Origin: an uncultured Lachnoclostridium sp.
GTDB lineage: Bacteria > Bacillota > Clostridia > Lachnospirales > Lachnospiraceae
Assembly (NCBI GenBank): GCA_946402335.1
Contig: CAMIWE010000002.1
Span: 30,235-94,234 of the forward strand
Direction of reading: 5' to 3'
Length of the DNA: 64,000 nucleotides
Positions 29,501-37,397 of the stretch are shown one piece after another. How positions within the stretch are numbered: the first letter of the stretch is position 1; each line of letters opens with the position of its first letter. The notes under the pieces are model-generated. The model did no database searches, was not told where the DNA came from, and saw only the letters and a list, made by a program, of their open reading frames with translations. The position numbers were made by a program, and so were the translations under genes.

Positions 29501-30236
29501 GTGGGATGAGATTATTATCAGCCCGATAAAGGATGAGCTGCAGAAACTCTATTCCAAGGCACTCATGCCGGACAGTTATTTCGATCAGGATTACATGTCG
29601 CCTTATTGGCAGAAGATCAGTGACGATTGCTATTTCCTCATCAAAACCGATACCTCGAATCCATCTTATATCACGGAGGCCTTTATCGTGTATAAAGAAA
29701 ATTACACGATTAAAGTAAAGGATTATACCTATGGCGACGGAATAATGGATTGTATCGAAAAGGGAATCCTTGAGAACCATGATAACACTCTCGGAGCGAT
29801 TGAAGTGTTTTCATTGAATATCGGCATTGAAGTTGCTAAGACGGTATTTGCCAATTCTAATCCAATGGGAACCATCATTGTGTATGGATACGACAGTTAT
29901 TGCCTGATTAAGGACTGGATTGAAGCAGGAGTGGATGATAAGTTGTTCAGTAGCGTTACCTATGTTGGGGCAAATGGATTGGATCATGCCGCTGAGTATA
30001 TTTTTGAGTTTAAATGCCTTGAAAAAGTTGAAGTAGGATTAATATTCTCAGCGATTCTGGAAGGAGTCAAAACAGTTTATTATACCAAAAAAGCGGAGGA
30101 GTTAAATCTTGATCCGTTAGGTAATCGTGATACTGCATTATATACACTTGCTCAGAGTATTAAGGATGCAGGATTTGGCCCTGAGATTTATGATTCGGGA
30201 TTGAGAGATGTTGTCCTGTCGATTTATTTTCACTGA
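23553..30236 (+). CDS. Giant secreted protein: Cys-rich CxxC/His repeats plus InlB B-type repeats
   Basis: 2227 aa, start after AAAGGAGCTAAGG. Signal peptide about 1-30 (ends SAARC). Residues ~30-985 carry about 24 CxxC knuckles in two alternating half-repeats: one like GKHSWGSW-------C--GT-K-TCNTCG---------GH, the other like TC---GYSV--CSRC--E-G---TIPAT. Each half has three Cys and a His, suggesting zinc sites rather than paired disulfides (inference). Residues ~1000-1985 hold 13 Listeria-Bacteroides/InlB B-type repeats in a repeating A-B-C order. The C-terminal ~240 residues form a domain shared with the 2140-aa protein. No LPXTG motif or C-terminal anchor. Controlled by riboswitch copy 1 and closed by its own terminator. 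Confidence 0.9.
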   Translation: MHIRRFKSMLSMLLCVFMMGSLLQAKEASAARCYDHSKTKVVIASPATCGKNGSREYRCVNCNYLVRSETIYATGNHSWGTWTTTKDATCTIGGSKKRSCTTCGKTENGNIDPLGHNSDKTEYTPPTCGSDGYTIKKCSRCQNVMSRTVHSATGNHSWGSWVTVKSPNCTEGGTRKHTCNTCGATASENMAAWGHNSNGTKTVPATCGKDGYTAKTCTNCGIIMSSTPIKATGKHSWGSWVDVKSANCTEGGTRKHTCNTCGATASENVAALGHDTKGGTKTVAATCTAAGYSVATCSRCKREQGNKTTIPALGHSWGSWIDVKAANCTEGGTRKHTCNRCGTTASENVAALGHDSKGGTKTVAATCTAAGYTVATCSRCKREQGNKTTIPALGHSWGSWIDVKAANCTEGGTRKHTCNRCGATASENVAALGHDSKGGTKTVPASCGTDGYTVATCSKCKREQGNRTTIPATGKHSWSKWNNDIDPSCEGAGSKSRVCSTCGKKENDKINPLGHLVEGQVKREEATCGKDGYSVVVCTRCGKEQGSRNTIKATGKHSWGSWTVEIEPACEMQGTRSRVCTTCGTPEKDKIGELGHSFQGQIKREEATCGKDGYSVVVCSRCGKEGGNRNTIPATGKHSWGSWTIEIEPACEMKGTKSRACPVCGDIDRVQIGELGHLVQGQIKREEATCGKDGYTAVVCSRCGEAVGAKNVIPATGKHTWDSWTDDKDATCTINGTRHHTCTTCGKSEDGIIKAPGHLITGQMRTVEPTCSKAGYNVVICSRCGQEFGSQSTIPATGNHNWGVWIEDKKPTCEQSGTRHHVCKDCGHSAGDTTAPLRHLVEGQIRRKAPTCDKDGYSVMVCSRCGAEVGKRTILPKTGHNLGPVQKIVSENCERDGWGYRYCTDDNCQYKEKVTITKKTHSPITFREEPTCDKEGKQGVKCQYCGEILGNSSTIAKKGHQFGDWILYPSVSTDKELVSFRYCTVCDAYEKKVEPNTSEVPIYYLHFDPNGGTGRMDDYIFIGNLTNLPTSTFKKTGYYFSAWCTAPDSLAGRVYTIPSTFKRTDAPATLYALWSANEYTIEYNLNYADAKKIGDDVVSYDETVTLPKPKRDGYDFVAWRGAADGKQLYLSGGQEVKNLTEHNGVTVILRAEWVKTEGFCEVSFYDGNTFIKSTSVEPGDKVKTFKYSKNNTACIGWSTTPGGPVVYQAGKKYEFKEDTKLYAVWKEYTITYDANGGEFTPNAVTVKDGSATTIYDKTLDRPGYHFGGWSYSKENQELNFIPGAPYSDGVSITLYAIWDPIEYTIKLNPNYYGAKTTTIKVSYDYVYYLPAPQRTGYEFCGWKGASDGKQLTFSANAPVSKLTVNEGTTVTLTGSWQKKSDFVEVKFYNGNQQVDFTTKKKDKAIKMPSYYWAETGNFCCGWNTAKDGTGKTYAVGENVYFTENVSLYAVWGSYTVTYDANGGSGAPNPQTVSRTQTVTISGAGSIRRDGYKFDGWAYQKYDTESYYNGGETYKEGVSITLYAVWIPIQYTIKVNPGFFNAKITTIKVPYDYVYYPVVPDRLGYDFCGWKGASDGKQFSFSKNEPVSKLTIHENTTVILNGTWKKSSEYVTVNYYDGNTKVNSTTVLRGTTLVLPSHFRSTTAMYCSGWCKSANKTGTKYKVGDLFVLTEDTDLYATWDTYTISYNGNGGTGAPFMQTYSCSETATILSTKLDRTGYRFNGWAFDKEAKEPDFVGGAPYSEGVSITLYAVWVPHEYTLRFNSNYQDADPISDVTGLYDYTIYIPEAQRTGYVFDGWKGYYKGHLITLKGGELTKNVTADDGVVIPLTAQWKRDENYCKVTFYSGDKEVRTKMVKKGKKVTLSGYLSPETTTYNKGWSITKNGVTESYKNNDRVTIYEDTAVVAEWNKFTIIFDPHGDNVTGMPGNITTTADKAVKLPDESESPQRSGYVFAGWGFITNQGDYVFAYKPGEVYDSGVTVTMYAMWDEIIISPIKDELQKLYSKALMPDSYFDQDYMSPYWQKISDDCYFLIKTDTSNPSYITEAFIVYKENYTIKVKDYTYGDGIMDCIEKGILENHDNTLGAIEVFSLNIGIEVAKTVFANSNPMGTIIVYGYDSYCLIKDWIEAGVDDKLFSSVTYVGANGLDHAAEYIFEFKCLEKVEVGLIFSAILEGVKTVYYTKKAEELNLDPLGNRDTALYTLAQSIKDAGFGPEIYDSGLRDVVLSIYFH
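24444..24778 (+). repeat. 240-bp period tandem repeats with a 95-bp exact copy
   Basis: Bases 24444-24538 are identical to 24684-24778 (offset 240 bp, i.e. 80 codons, one pair of half-repeats). Neighbouring units before and after are similar but diverged, so this stretch of the Cys-rich region was recently duplicated or homogenised. Confidence 0.85.
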
Positions 30237-30260
30237 GTTTCATCTTTATAGGTGAATCCC

Positions 30261-30292
30261 CCGGGTCCGGCTTTTGCCGGGCCCGGTTTTTT
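30261..30292 (+). terminator. Terminator of giant gene 1
   Basis: CCGGGTCCGGC (30261-30271) pairs with GCCGGGCCCGG (30276-30286) around TTTT, then TTTTTTG. Confidence 0.9.
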
Positions 30293-30352
30293 GCGTTTAG
30301 GGGATCGGGGCGCGGCCTTTTCACTTCTTCGCCCTCCCCCTCCACGATTCCC

Positions 30353-30381
30353 TTGCATTCGCGCCCGGAATGTGCTATCTT
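30353..30381 (+). promoter_or_regulatory. Promoter of giant genes 2 and 3
   Basis: TTGCAT (30353-30358), 17 bases, TATCTT (30376-30381): the same elements and spacing as at 23245. Confidence 0.7.
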
Positions 30382-30424
30382 CAGAATAGAGGTATTATTT
30401 GTATTACGCGACGGGAAAATGGAA

Positions 30425-30537
30425 TATTTTTTGGCAAATCTGCGGAAACGCAGAGACGCAAAGCTTGAAGTCTAACGTGACAATGGGGTGTGACGTCAGT
30501 CGTTCTTTGTTTTCACTATGATCGTTCGGTTGCAATA
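30425..30537 (+). promoter_or_regulatory. c-di-GMP-I (GEMM-I) riboswitch, copy 2
   Basis: GGCAAA, perfect helix TCTGCG-GAAA-CGCAGA, GACGCAAAGC, GTCTAA, ATGATCGTTCGGTTGC. P1 is TATT (30425-30428) with AATA (30534-30537), weaker than in copy 1. The 407-base gap before the gene holds the upstream terminator, promoter, this element and a short leader. Confidence 0.87.
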
Positions 30538-30561
30538 ATGGAAATTATTGTGGCCTTTTTT
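30528..30561 (+). terminator. Riboswitch-controlled terminator, copy 2
   Basis: GGTTGCAATAAT (30528-30539), loop GGAA, ATTATTGTGGCC (30544-30555), twelve pairs with three G-T wobbles, then TTTTTTG. Overlaps the aptamer's last strand. Confidence 0.87.
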
Positions 30562-30643
30562 GTTTTCAGAGGCATTTCCGCATGGAGAATGGCTGCGGAG
30601 CGTGCCGGGGTGCTCTGTCGAAGATTCAACAGGAGGTTGCACG

Positions 30644-33457
30644 ATGGAAGATAAGAAGATGTGTTTCGCAAAATTCGGAAGAACCGTTCTGTTCCTTGCC
30701 GGACTGATCGCGACAGTCGGGCTGTCGGTATTGTTCAATTCCGCACAGGCCGGTGTCTGTAATCATGATGACAAGAAAGTGAAGGTCACCAAATCACCGA
30801 CTTGCGGATCTACCGGTATGCGGGAACTGTATTGTAGCAAATGCGATAAGTTTATCCGAAGAGAAACCATCCCGGCCACGGGCAACCATGTTTACGGCGA
30901 CTGGAAGACCGTTCAGAACGCCAACTGTACGAACGGCGGCGTGAAAAGGCGTTATTGTAAGAACTGCAGCGCATACGAATCCAAGAATATCAGCCCCTGG
31001 GGGCATAATTCGAACGGCACCAAGACGGTCAATCCGACCTGTACGGAGGACGGATATACAGCTAAAACCTGCACGAACTGCGGTGCCATCATGAGCAGAA
31101 CCGTAAAGACCAAACTGGGTCATGACTGGGGCGAATGGGAGACGAAGACAAAGCCGACCTGCCAGAAGACCGGCCAGAGGTACCATTCCTGCAAACGCTG
31201 CGGTGCGGGAGCAACCGAAACGATGGATAAGGTTTCGCATGACACGAAGGGCGGAACCAAGACCGTAAAGGAAACCTGCGCCAAGGACGGATATTCTGTG
31301 GCGACTTGTTCCATGTGCCATGCGGAGCAGGGCAGCAGAACCGTGATCAAGGCCAATGGGAACCACACATGGGGCTCATGGATTGTCAATAAGAACCCGA
31401 CCTGCAAGGAGTACGGCAGCAGACATCACATCTGTGAAGTATGCGGAATAACCGTATCCGAGAATACGGCGCCTATAGCGCATGATACAAAGGGAGCAGT
31501 CAAAACCGTTGCTGCTACCTGTGTTAAGGACGGATATACTGTGGCGACCTGTTCCATGTGCCACACGGAGCAGGGAAGCAAGACCGTAATTCCGGCTACC
31601 GGCAACCATACCTGGGGCAAATGGACCGAAGTTCAGCCTGCATACTGCAAGAAGACCGGCACGAAACAGCGTGCCTGTGAAGTGTGCGGAAAGACCGAGT
31701 CCGGCATAATTGACGCGCTCGAGCACGACGTTCAGGGACAGAAGAAGACTGTCCCTGCTACCTGTGTCAGCGAGGGCTATGAGGTCGTGATATGTTCCCG
31801 CTGCCATGAAGAAATGCAGGGGCGAACAATTATTCCTAAAAACAATAACCATGACTGGGGCGCCTGGGAAGTTAAAACCGCAAACACCTGTGAAGAGGAC
31901 GGACTTCAGTCGCGGGTTTGTAAACTGTGCGGAAAGAATGAAGAGGAGAGACTTCCGAAACTCGGACATGACGGACAGGGACAGGTAGTTACGGTTCCCG
32001 CCACCTGTGTAAACGATGGTTATCAGGTGACGAAGTGTTCCCGTTGCGGCGCGCATCTTGGTGAGCCGCTTGTTCTTCCGGCCAATGGCAATCATTCATA
32101 TGACGAATGGGTTGTCATCAGTCCCTTAACGTGTGAAACAGACGGATATAAGTTCCGTGTATGTAAGGTTTGCGGTCACTGTGATGAAGTGGCAGAACGC
32201 AAGACCGGGCATCTGTTCGAAGGCCAGATACGGTTAAAGAACGGACGTTATGTCGTAGTCTGCACAAACTGCGGCAAGGAAGGCAGCGAGATCAAATTTG
32301 ACCGGGCCAATAATAAAACGGGAACAACCCCGGGAAGCGTAGCAAACCAGAAGGAAATGCGCGTTGATGGAACGGCATATTATAAGAATAAAGTTAACAC
32401 GGATTCAGATCTTAATTTATGGCGGAGAGATGACCAGTCATTTGTCTGGAAGTGCGACAGGTTAAGCCAGTCGGCGGTATTCCAGGTAGAAGGATATCAG
32501 GGACATTTGCATTACAATGTTATCGGCAACACAAAAGCCGGGACCAACTGGGTAATGGTAAGCATTAAAGAAAAAAGTGACAATACGGCTACTGTAACCA
32601 TTTCAGTTGCTGCGAACAATACTGCAGAATCCAGGGAGGCCCAGGTACGTGTCTTTGATGATTGGGGATTCGGTTTTATTGTAAGTATCAATCAGTTTCC
32701 CAATGGGGATAAATCTATAGAGGATCAAATGGGCGACGCTTCCTCTCTGGTTGTTGATAAGGATGCGACGCTGATCATTGATCCGAGTTCCATGAACATT
32801 TCTTCGGATGAATTTGTCGGGGAAGTCAAGATTCTGAATGCTACGGGAACAACCATTCTGGTTGATTATGAGGACGGAACGAAAGACTGGATAACGGTTA
32901 AGAGAGTCTGGGACGATGCAGAGAACCGCTTTACCCATGCTTTTACGATTTCGGTTAAGAAGAATACCAAGTTTTTCAGATACGGTAAGATCCGCTTTAC
33001 CGATACGACTACCGGCCAATACGGCTGGCTGGTGATTAACCAGGACCCGGATCCGAATATGGAAAAGGAAAAGCCGAAGCCGGTGGAGGACAAGGGATTC
33101 CGGATCGGCTCCTGCGATGCTGCTATAGGGTTCGAAGACGATACCGCTGAATATGAGGGGAAACGTGCGGTATTCCGAAGAATCATCGTTCCCACCGATG
33201 GCGGCGTGGTAAAAGTGCGGATAGAAGGAGACGTTCAGGGAGAACTTCATTGGGATGTTGTAAGTGGCGATAAGGATTTAGTACACATAGAGCGTGACGG
33301 TAATTGCATTATTATTACTGTCAAACCAGACCCGAACCCGGGAAACGGTCACGGAGTTGGAGTAGTTATTCGCGATGACGCGGGCAATTCGGTCGGCGTT
33401 GGCATTGTTGTGGAGCCAAATATGGGTCAACCCCAAAAGACGAAACCAAACACGTGA
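30644..33457 (+). CDS. Secreted Cys-rich repeat protein with BACON-like C-terminal domains
   Basis: 937 aa from the ATG at 30644, which has AGGAGG seven bases before it; a longer in-frame reading begins in the riboswitch terminator and is rejected. Signal peptide about 1-36 (TVLFLAGLIATVGLSVLF core, then AQA). About 13 CxxC knuckles lie between residues ~38 and 550 in the same alternating half-repeats as giant gene 1. After a short linker come three beta-rich, BACON-like units (about 600-695, 705-805, 830-925) with marks such as VFDDWGFGFIVSINQ and GQYGWLVINQD. BACON domains are associated with carbohydrate or mucin binding. Close paralogue of the next gene; the 74-base gap has no terminator, so both are probably under riboswitch 2. 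Confidence 0.87.
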   Translation: MEDKKMCFAKFGRTVLFLAGLIATVGLSVLFNSAQAGVCNHDDKKVKVTKSPTCGSTGMRELYCSKCDKFIRRETIPATGNHVYGDWKTVQNANCTNGGVKRRYCKNCSAYESKNISPWGHNSNGTKTVNPTCTEDGYTAKTCTNCGAIMSRTVKTKLGHDWGEWETKTKPTCQKTGQRYHSCKRCGAGATETMDKVSHDTKGGTKTVKETCAKDGYSVATCSMCHAEQGSRTVIKANGNHTWGSWIVNKNPTCKEYGSRHHICEVCGITVSENTAPIAHDTKGAVKTVAATCVKDGYTVATCSMCHTEQGSKTVIPATGNHTWGKWTEVQPAYCKKTGTKQRACEVCGKTESGIIDALEHDVQGQKKTVPATCVSEGYEVVICSRCHEEMQGRTIIPKNNNHDWGAWEVKTANTCEEDGLQSRVCKLCGKNEEERLPKLGHDGQGQVVTVPATCVNDGYQVTKCSRCGAHLGEPLVLPANGNHSYDEWVVISPLTCETDGYKFRVCKVCGHCDEVAERKTGHLFEGQIRLKNGRYVVVCTNCGKEGSEIKFDRANNKTGTTPGSVANQKEMRVDGTAYYKNKVNTDSDLNLWRRDDQSFVWKCDRLSQSAVFQVEGYQGHLHYNVIGNTKAGTNWVMVSIKEKSDNTATVTISVAANNTAESREAQVRVFDDWGFGFIVSINQFPNGDKSIEDQMGDASSLVVDKDATLIIDPSSMNISSDEFVGEVKILNATGTTILVDYEDGTKDWITVKRVWDDAENRFTHAFTISVKKNTKFFRYGKIRFTDTTTGQYGWLVINQDPDPNMEKEKPKPVEDKGFRIGSCDAAIGFEDDTAEYEGKRAVFRRIIVPTDGGVVKVRIEGDVQGELHWDVVSGDKDLVHIERDGNCIIITVKPDPNPGNGHGVGVVIRDDAGNSVGVGIVVEPNMGQPQKTKPNT

Positions 33458-33531
33458 TTTAGAGCATTCTATTAAAATGCAAGTGAGTTGTATTGAAATG
33501 AATATTTGTTATTTTTTTCGGAGGTTACGCG

Positions 33532-36500
33532 ATGAAAGAAAAAAAGAAGCATTTTGTAAAACTTGGTCGAGCGATTCTTCTCCTTGCCGGACTTGCTGTG
33601 ACAGTTGGGTTATCAGTAGGATTGAATTCCGCAAAGGCCAGTAAATCATCCCCACATTACAGCCATGATGACGATGACGTAAGAGTGACCAAGCGGCCGA
33701 CTTGCGGGTCTACAGGCATGCGGGAATACTATTGCAGCCAATGCGGTAAACTTATCCGAAGAGAAACTATCAAAGCCACCGGAAACCATGTTTACGGGGA
33801 TTGGACTACCGTTAAGAGTGCCAACTGTACCGATGGCGGAGTACAGAGGCGGTATTGTAAGAACTGCGATGACTATGAATCGCGGAACATCAGTCCCTGG
33901 GGGCATAATTCCAACGGTTCGAAGACCGTTGATCCGACCTGTACGGAGGACGGTTATACCGTGAAAACCTGTACGAACTGCGGAGCGATCATGAGCAGAA
34001 CCGTGCATTCTCAGCTTGGTCATAGCTGGGGAGGATGGGTTACCGACAGTAATCCAACCTGTCAGAAGACCGGTCAGAGACACCATACCTGCACGCGTTG
34101 CGGTATGGGAGCTTCCGAAGTTTTAGGAAAGCTTAATCATAATACGAGCGGCGGTACGAAAACCGTACGGGCGACCTGTACTGCAGACGGTTATTCTGTA
34201 GCAACCTGTTCCATGTGCAAAGCGGAATCGGGAAGCAGGACTGTAATTAAGGCGACCGGTCACAGCATGAGCAGCTGGGTAGTTGACAGCAGCCCGACCT
34301 GTCAGAAAACCGGCCAGAGACATCGTACCTGCGGAAACTGCACCTATGCGGAATCGGAAGTAATGGCAAAACTCAGCCACGATACGAAAGGCGCAACCAA
34401 AACCGTAAAAGCGACCTGTACGACGGACGGATATTCCGTGGCAACCTGCTCCATGTGTAAGACGGAATCCGGAAGCAGGACCGCCATTAAGGCGACCGGC
34501 CACAGCATGAGTGGCTGGACCATCGACAGCAAGCCGTCCTGTCAGAAGACCGGTCAGAGACATCGCACCTGCGCAAACTGTAACTATGCGGAATCGGAAG
34601 TGATGGAAAAAGTCAGCCACGATACGAAAGGTGCCACGAAAACCGTAAAAGCAACCTGTACAACGAACGGTTATTCTGTGGCGACCTGCTCCATGTGTAA
34701 GGCGGAATCGGGAAGCAAGACCGTTATTAAGGCAACAGGTCACAGCATGAGCGGTTGGACCATCGACAGCAAGCCGTCCTGTCAGAAGACCGGCCAGAGA
34801 CATCGTACCTGCGCAAACTGTAACTATGCAGAATCAGAGGTCATGTCAAAGGTGAACCACGACCAGCAGGGGGGAACCAAAACCGTCAACGCCACCTGCG
34901 GCAAGGACGGTTACACCGTAGCAACCTGTTCCATGTGTAAGGCGGAATCGGGAAGCAAGACCGTTATTAAGGCGACCGGCAGACACACATTTGGCTCATG
35001 GGTTGTCGTTAAGAACCCGACCTGTACGGAATATGGCAGCAGATACCATACCTGTAGCGTGTGCGGATATAACGCTTCCGACAATATGAATCCTATTGAG
35101 CATGATCAGAAGGGCGGAACCAAAACCGTCAACCCCACATGTGGTAAGGATGGATATACCGTAGCCACCTGCTCCATGTGCCACGGCGAGCAGGGAAGCA
35201 AGTCCGTCATTCCTGCAACCGGAAATCATACCTGGGGCAAATGGAATGAAACCAAGCCCGCATCCTGCAAGAAGACCGGCACGAAACAGCGTGCCTGTGA
35301 AGTATGCGGCAAGACCGAGTCCGGCACGATTGATGAACTGGGCCACCTTGTTCAGGGGCAGAAGAAGACCGTCCCGGCAACCTGTATCAGTGACGGTTAT
35401 GTGGTAATCGTATGTTCCCGGTGCAATGAGGAAATGGAAGGAAGACAAACCCTTCCCAAGACCAATAATCATGACTGGGGCGCCTGGGAAGTTAAGACCG
35501 AGAATACCTGTGAAAAGGATGGAATCCGGCTGCACGTATGCAAAGTGTGCGGAAAGAATGTGGCAGAGAAAATCCCGAAACTCGGACACAGCGTACAGGG
35601 CCAGATTGTCAGGGTTCCGGCCACCTGCGTTAACAACGGATATCAGGTAACGAAGTGTTCCCGTTGCGGCGTGGAACTCGGCGAGCGAAGAGTACTTCCG
35701 GCTACCGGTGTTCACACATATGGCGACTGGATTATCGACAAGAACGTAACCTGTGAAACCGACGGATATAAACATCGCGTATGTTCCGTATGCGGTAGTG
35801 TTGAAGAGAAAGTGGACCGTAAGACCGGGCATCTGTTCGAAGGTCAGATTCGCTTGATTAACGGACGATATGTCGTAGTTTGCACAAACTGCGGTAAGGA
35901 AGGCAGTGAAATCACATTTGACAGAAGAACCCCTACGCCGGTGCCGGGGCAGGGAAGCGGAACGAGCCAGAACTTCGAGGTCTGGACGATAAAGGTTCCG
36001 ACAACAAAGGACTGGTACGATTATTTGGGTGCTTTTTTGGGCTTTTGGCAACTAAGCGAGCGTGAGTTTTTGTGGAAAACTGACCATAATAGCGGTAGCG
36101 TGACGTTAGGTGTCACTGGATATCAGGGACAGCTTCACTACAATGTTGTCGGAAATACGAAAGCCGGATCTGATTGGGTTACGGTTAATATTCTTCAAGA
36201 CGATAAAAATAATACTTCTGTTTCAATCGGTGTAAGCTGGAACGGTTCAAATCAGACCCGTTCTGCTCATGTAATCATTTTTGATGATTGGGGAAATAGT
36301 TTTGTTGTTGAAATTGAACAGCATTTCGATGCGCTTTCACTGGCAGCCGGTATAGATTCAGGTACGCAAAACGTTCCGTCAGTAGTTGTTGCAGATCAGG
36401 ATACGGAACTAATAATTGATCCTGACTATATGTCTATCTCTTCGGACGAATTTGTCGGAGAAGTTAAAGTGCTGAATGCTTCCGGAGCGGTGATCCTGGT

Positions 36501-37203
36501 TGAATATGAGGGTAATACGAAAGACTGGATAACGATTAAGAGAGTCTGGAACGCCGATACGAATAGTTTTTCCAATGCCTTTACCGTTACGGTGAAAAAG
36601 AATCAATACTATTCCGGACGAACGGGAAGTATTAAATTCACAGATCCCACTTCCGGCAAATATGGCTGGTTGTCGATTAATCAGGACTATGCTCCGAATC
36701 CGTACACGAAGGTGCCTGAGCCTTATGTGCTTTTTGATGTCAGCGGTATAGAAGTTACAAACGGGGAAGCGTATGAATATGACCATCCGGCGGATTATGG
36801 TTACATTTTTATCAAAGGCTGCGGAGAATTAGTAATTGATATTGACGAAGAAATAGAAGGAGAACTTCATTGGATTATTGACGGAGATATTCCGGAAGAT
36901 ATGATACAAATTTACTATAATGATGATAAAATCATTATTGAAGTGTTGGGCAATGCCGGATTGATTGCGGCCGGTGCAAATATCTACTTGTATGATGATA
37001 ATAACCGGTGCGTCTCTGTCTATGTTATGGTTGGGGACGGTATGCTTGATGAAGTGGTTGAAAACATCCCCGGCGATGCTATTACCGGCGCAGGGGCCGG
37101 GAATGGCGGCATAGATCAAATCGTGAAAAACGGCTTTCGGGATGCTGCATCAAAGGTCGATAAGTCTACAAAAGACGCCATCGAAAACGTAAGACCGAAA
37201 TAA
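33532..37203 (+). CDS. Secreted Cys-rich repeat protein with BACON-like domains, paralogue of the preceding gene
   Basis: 1223 aa, start after TTCGGAGGTTACGCG. Signal peptide nearly the same as in the previous protein (LAGLAVTVGLSVGLNSAKA). About 19 CxxC knuckles lie between residues ~38 and 800. The central units (RHRTCANCNYAESEVM and CSMCKAESGSKTVIKATG) repeat almost word for word, which explains the extra length compared with the 937-aa neighbour. The C-terminal ~380 residues again hold BACON-like units (FDDWGNSFVVEIEQ; GKYGWLSINQD). The tail is longer and ends in a Gly/Ala/Lys-rich stretch with no anchor motif. Tandem duplication of the two genes is clear. Confidence 0.87.
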   Translation: MKEKKKHFVKLGRAILLLAGLAVTVGLSVGLNSAKASKSSPHYSHDDDDVRVTKRPTCGSTGMREYYCSQCGKLIRRETIKATGNHVYGDWTTVKSANCTDGGVQRRYCKNCDDYESRNISPWGHNSNGSKTVDPTCTEDGYTVKTCTNCGAIMSRTVHSQLGHSWGGWVTDSNPTCQKTGQRHHTCTRCGMGASEVLGKLNHNTSGGTKTVRATCTADGYSVATCSMCKAESGSRTVIKATGHSMSSWVVDSSPTCQKTGQRHRTCGNCTYAESEVMAKLSHDTKGATKTVKATCTTDGYSVATCSMCKTESGSRTAIKATGHSMSGWTIDSKPSCQKTGQRHRTCANCNYAESEVMEKVSHDTKGATKTVKATCTTNGYSVATCSMCKAESGSKTVIKATGHSMSGWTIDSKPSCQKTGQRHRTCANCNYAESEVMSKVNHDQQGGTKTVNATCGKDGYTVATCSMCKAESGSKTVIKATGRHTFGSWVVVKNPTCTEYGSRYHTCSVCGYNASDNMNPIEHDQKGGTKTVNPTCGKDGYTVATCSMCHGEQGSKSVIPATGNHTWGKWNETKPASCKKTGTKQRACEVCGKTESGTIDELGHLVQGQKKTVPATCISDGYVVIVCSRCNEEMEGRQTLPKTNNHDWGAWEVKTENTCEKDGIRLHVCKVCGKNVAEKIPKLGHSVQGQIVRVPATCVNNGYQVTKCSRCGVELGERRVLPATGVHTYGDWIIDKNVTCETDGYKHRVCSVCGSVEEKVDRKTGHLFEGQIRLINGRYVVVCTNCGKEGSEITFDRRTPTPVPGQGSGTSQNFEVWTIKVPTTKDWYDYLGAFLGFWQLSEREFLWKTDHNSGSVTLGVTGYQGQLHYNVVGNTKAGSDWVTVNILQDDKNNTSVSIGVSWNGSNQTRSAHVIIFDDWGNSFVVEIEQHFDALSLAAGIDSGTQNVPSVVVADQDTELIIDPDYMSISSDEFVGEVKVLNASGAVILVEYEGNTKDWITIKRVWNADTNSFSNAFTVTVKKNQYYSGRTGSIKFTDPTSGKYGWLSINQDYAPNPYTKVPEPYVLFDVSGIEVTNGEAYEYDHPADYGYIFIKGCGELVIDIDEEIEGELHWIIDGDIPEDMIQIYYNDDKIIIEVLGNAGLIAAGANIYLYDDNNRCVSVYVMVGDGMLDEVVENIPGDAITGAGAGNGGIDQIVKNGFRDAASKVDKSTKDAIENVRPK
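34240..34980 (+). repeat. ~240-bp near-identical tandem units inside the 1223-aa gene
   Basis: Units beginning at about 34258, 34498 and 34738 each encode ATGHSMSGW/SW...SCQKTGQRHRTC...NYAESEVM...CSMCK-ESGS. The repeat length of 240 bp (80 codons) equals that in the 2227-aa gene. Confidence 0.8.
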
Positions 37204-37241
37204 TCGTAACCTACAAAAAAAGCTTGGATAGGAGTGATATG

Positions 37242-37280
37242 TACCCTCTTTACCGGACAAACCGGTAAGGAGGGTATTTT
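37242..37280 (+). terminator. Terminator after the Cys-rich pair
   Basis: Fifteen-pair stem from TACCCTCTTTACCGG (37242-37256) and CCGGTAAGGAGGGTA (37262-37276), one G-T pair, 5-base loop, then TTTT. Confidence 0.88.
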
Positions 37281-37344
37281 CATGCGTCATGGCTATGAGT
37301 ATAAGCAAAGAGATGTTGAATTGTACCGATCAGTTCAAGCTTGG

Positions 37345-37373
37345 TTGCGGGGGATTATGCCATATGATATAAT
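37345..37373 (+). promoter_or_regulatory. Promoter of the fifth YYGL gene
   Basis: TTGCGG (37345-37350), 17 bases, TATAAT (37368-37373): the same -35 and -10 hexamers and spacing as the promoter at 18609. Confidence 0.8.
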
Positions 37374-37397
37374 AGTCGGAAAGAAGGGGGCTTGGAT

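Noticed and set aside
30548-30643. N-terminal extension of the 937-aa protein
   Set aside because: It would begin inside the riboswitch terminator hairpin; the ATG at 30644 has AGGAGG at the right distance and starts a signal peptide.
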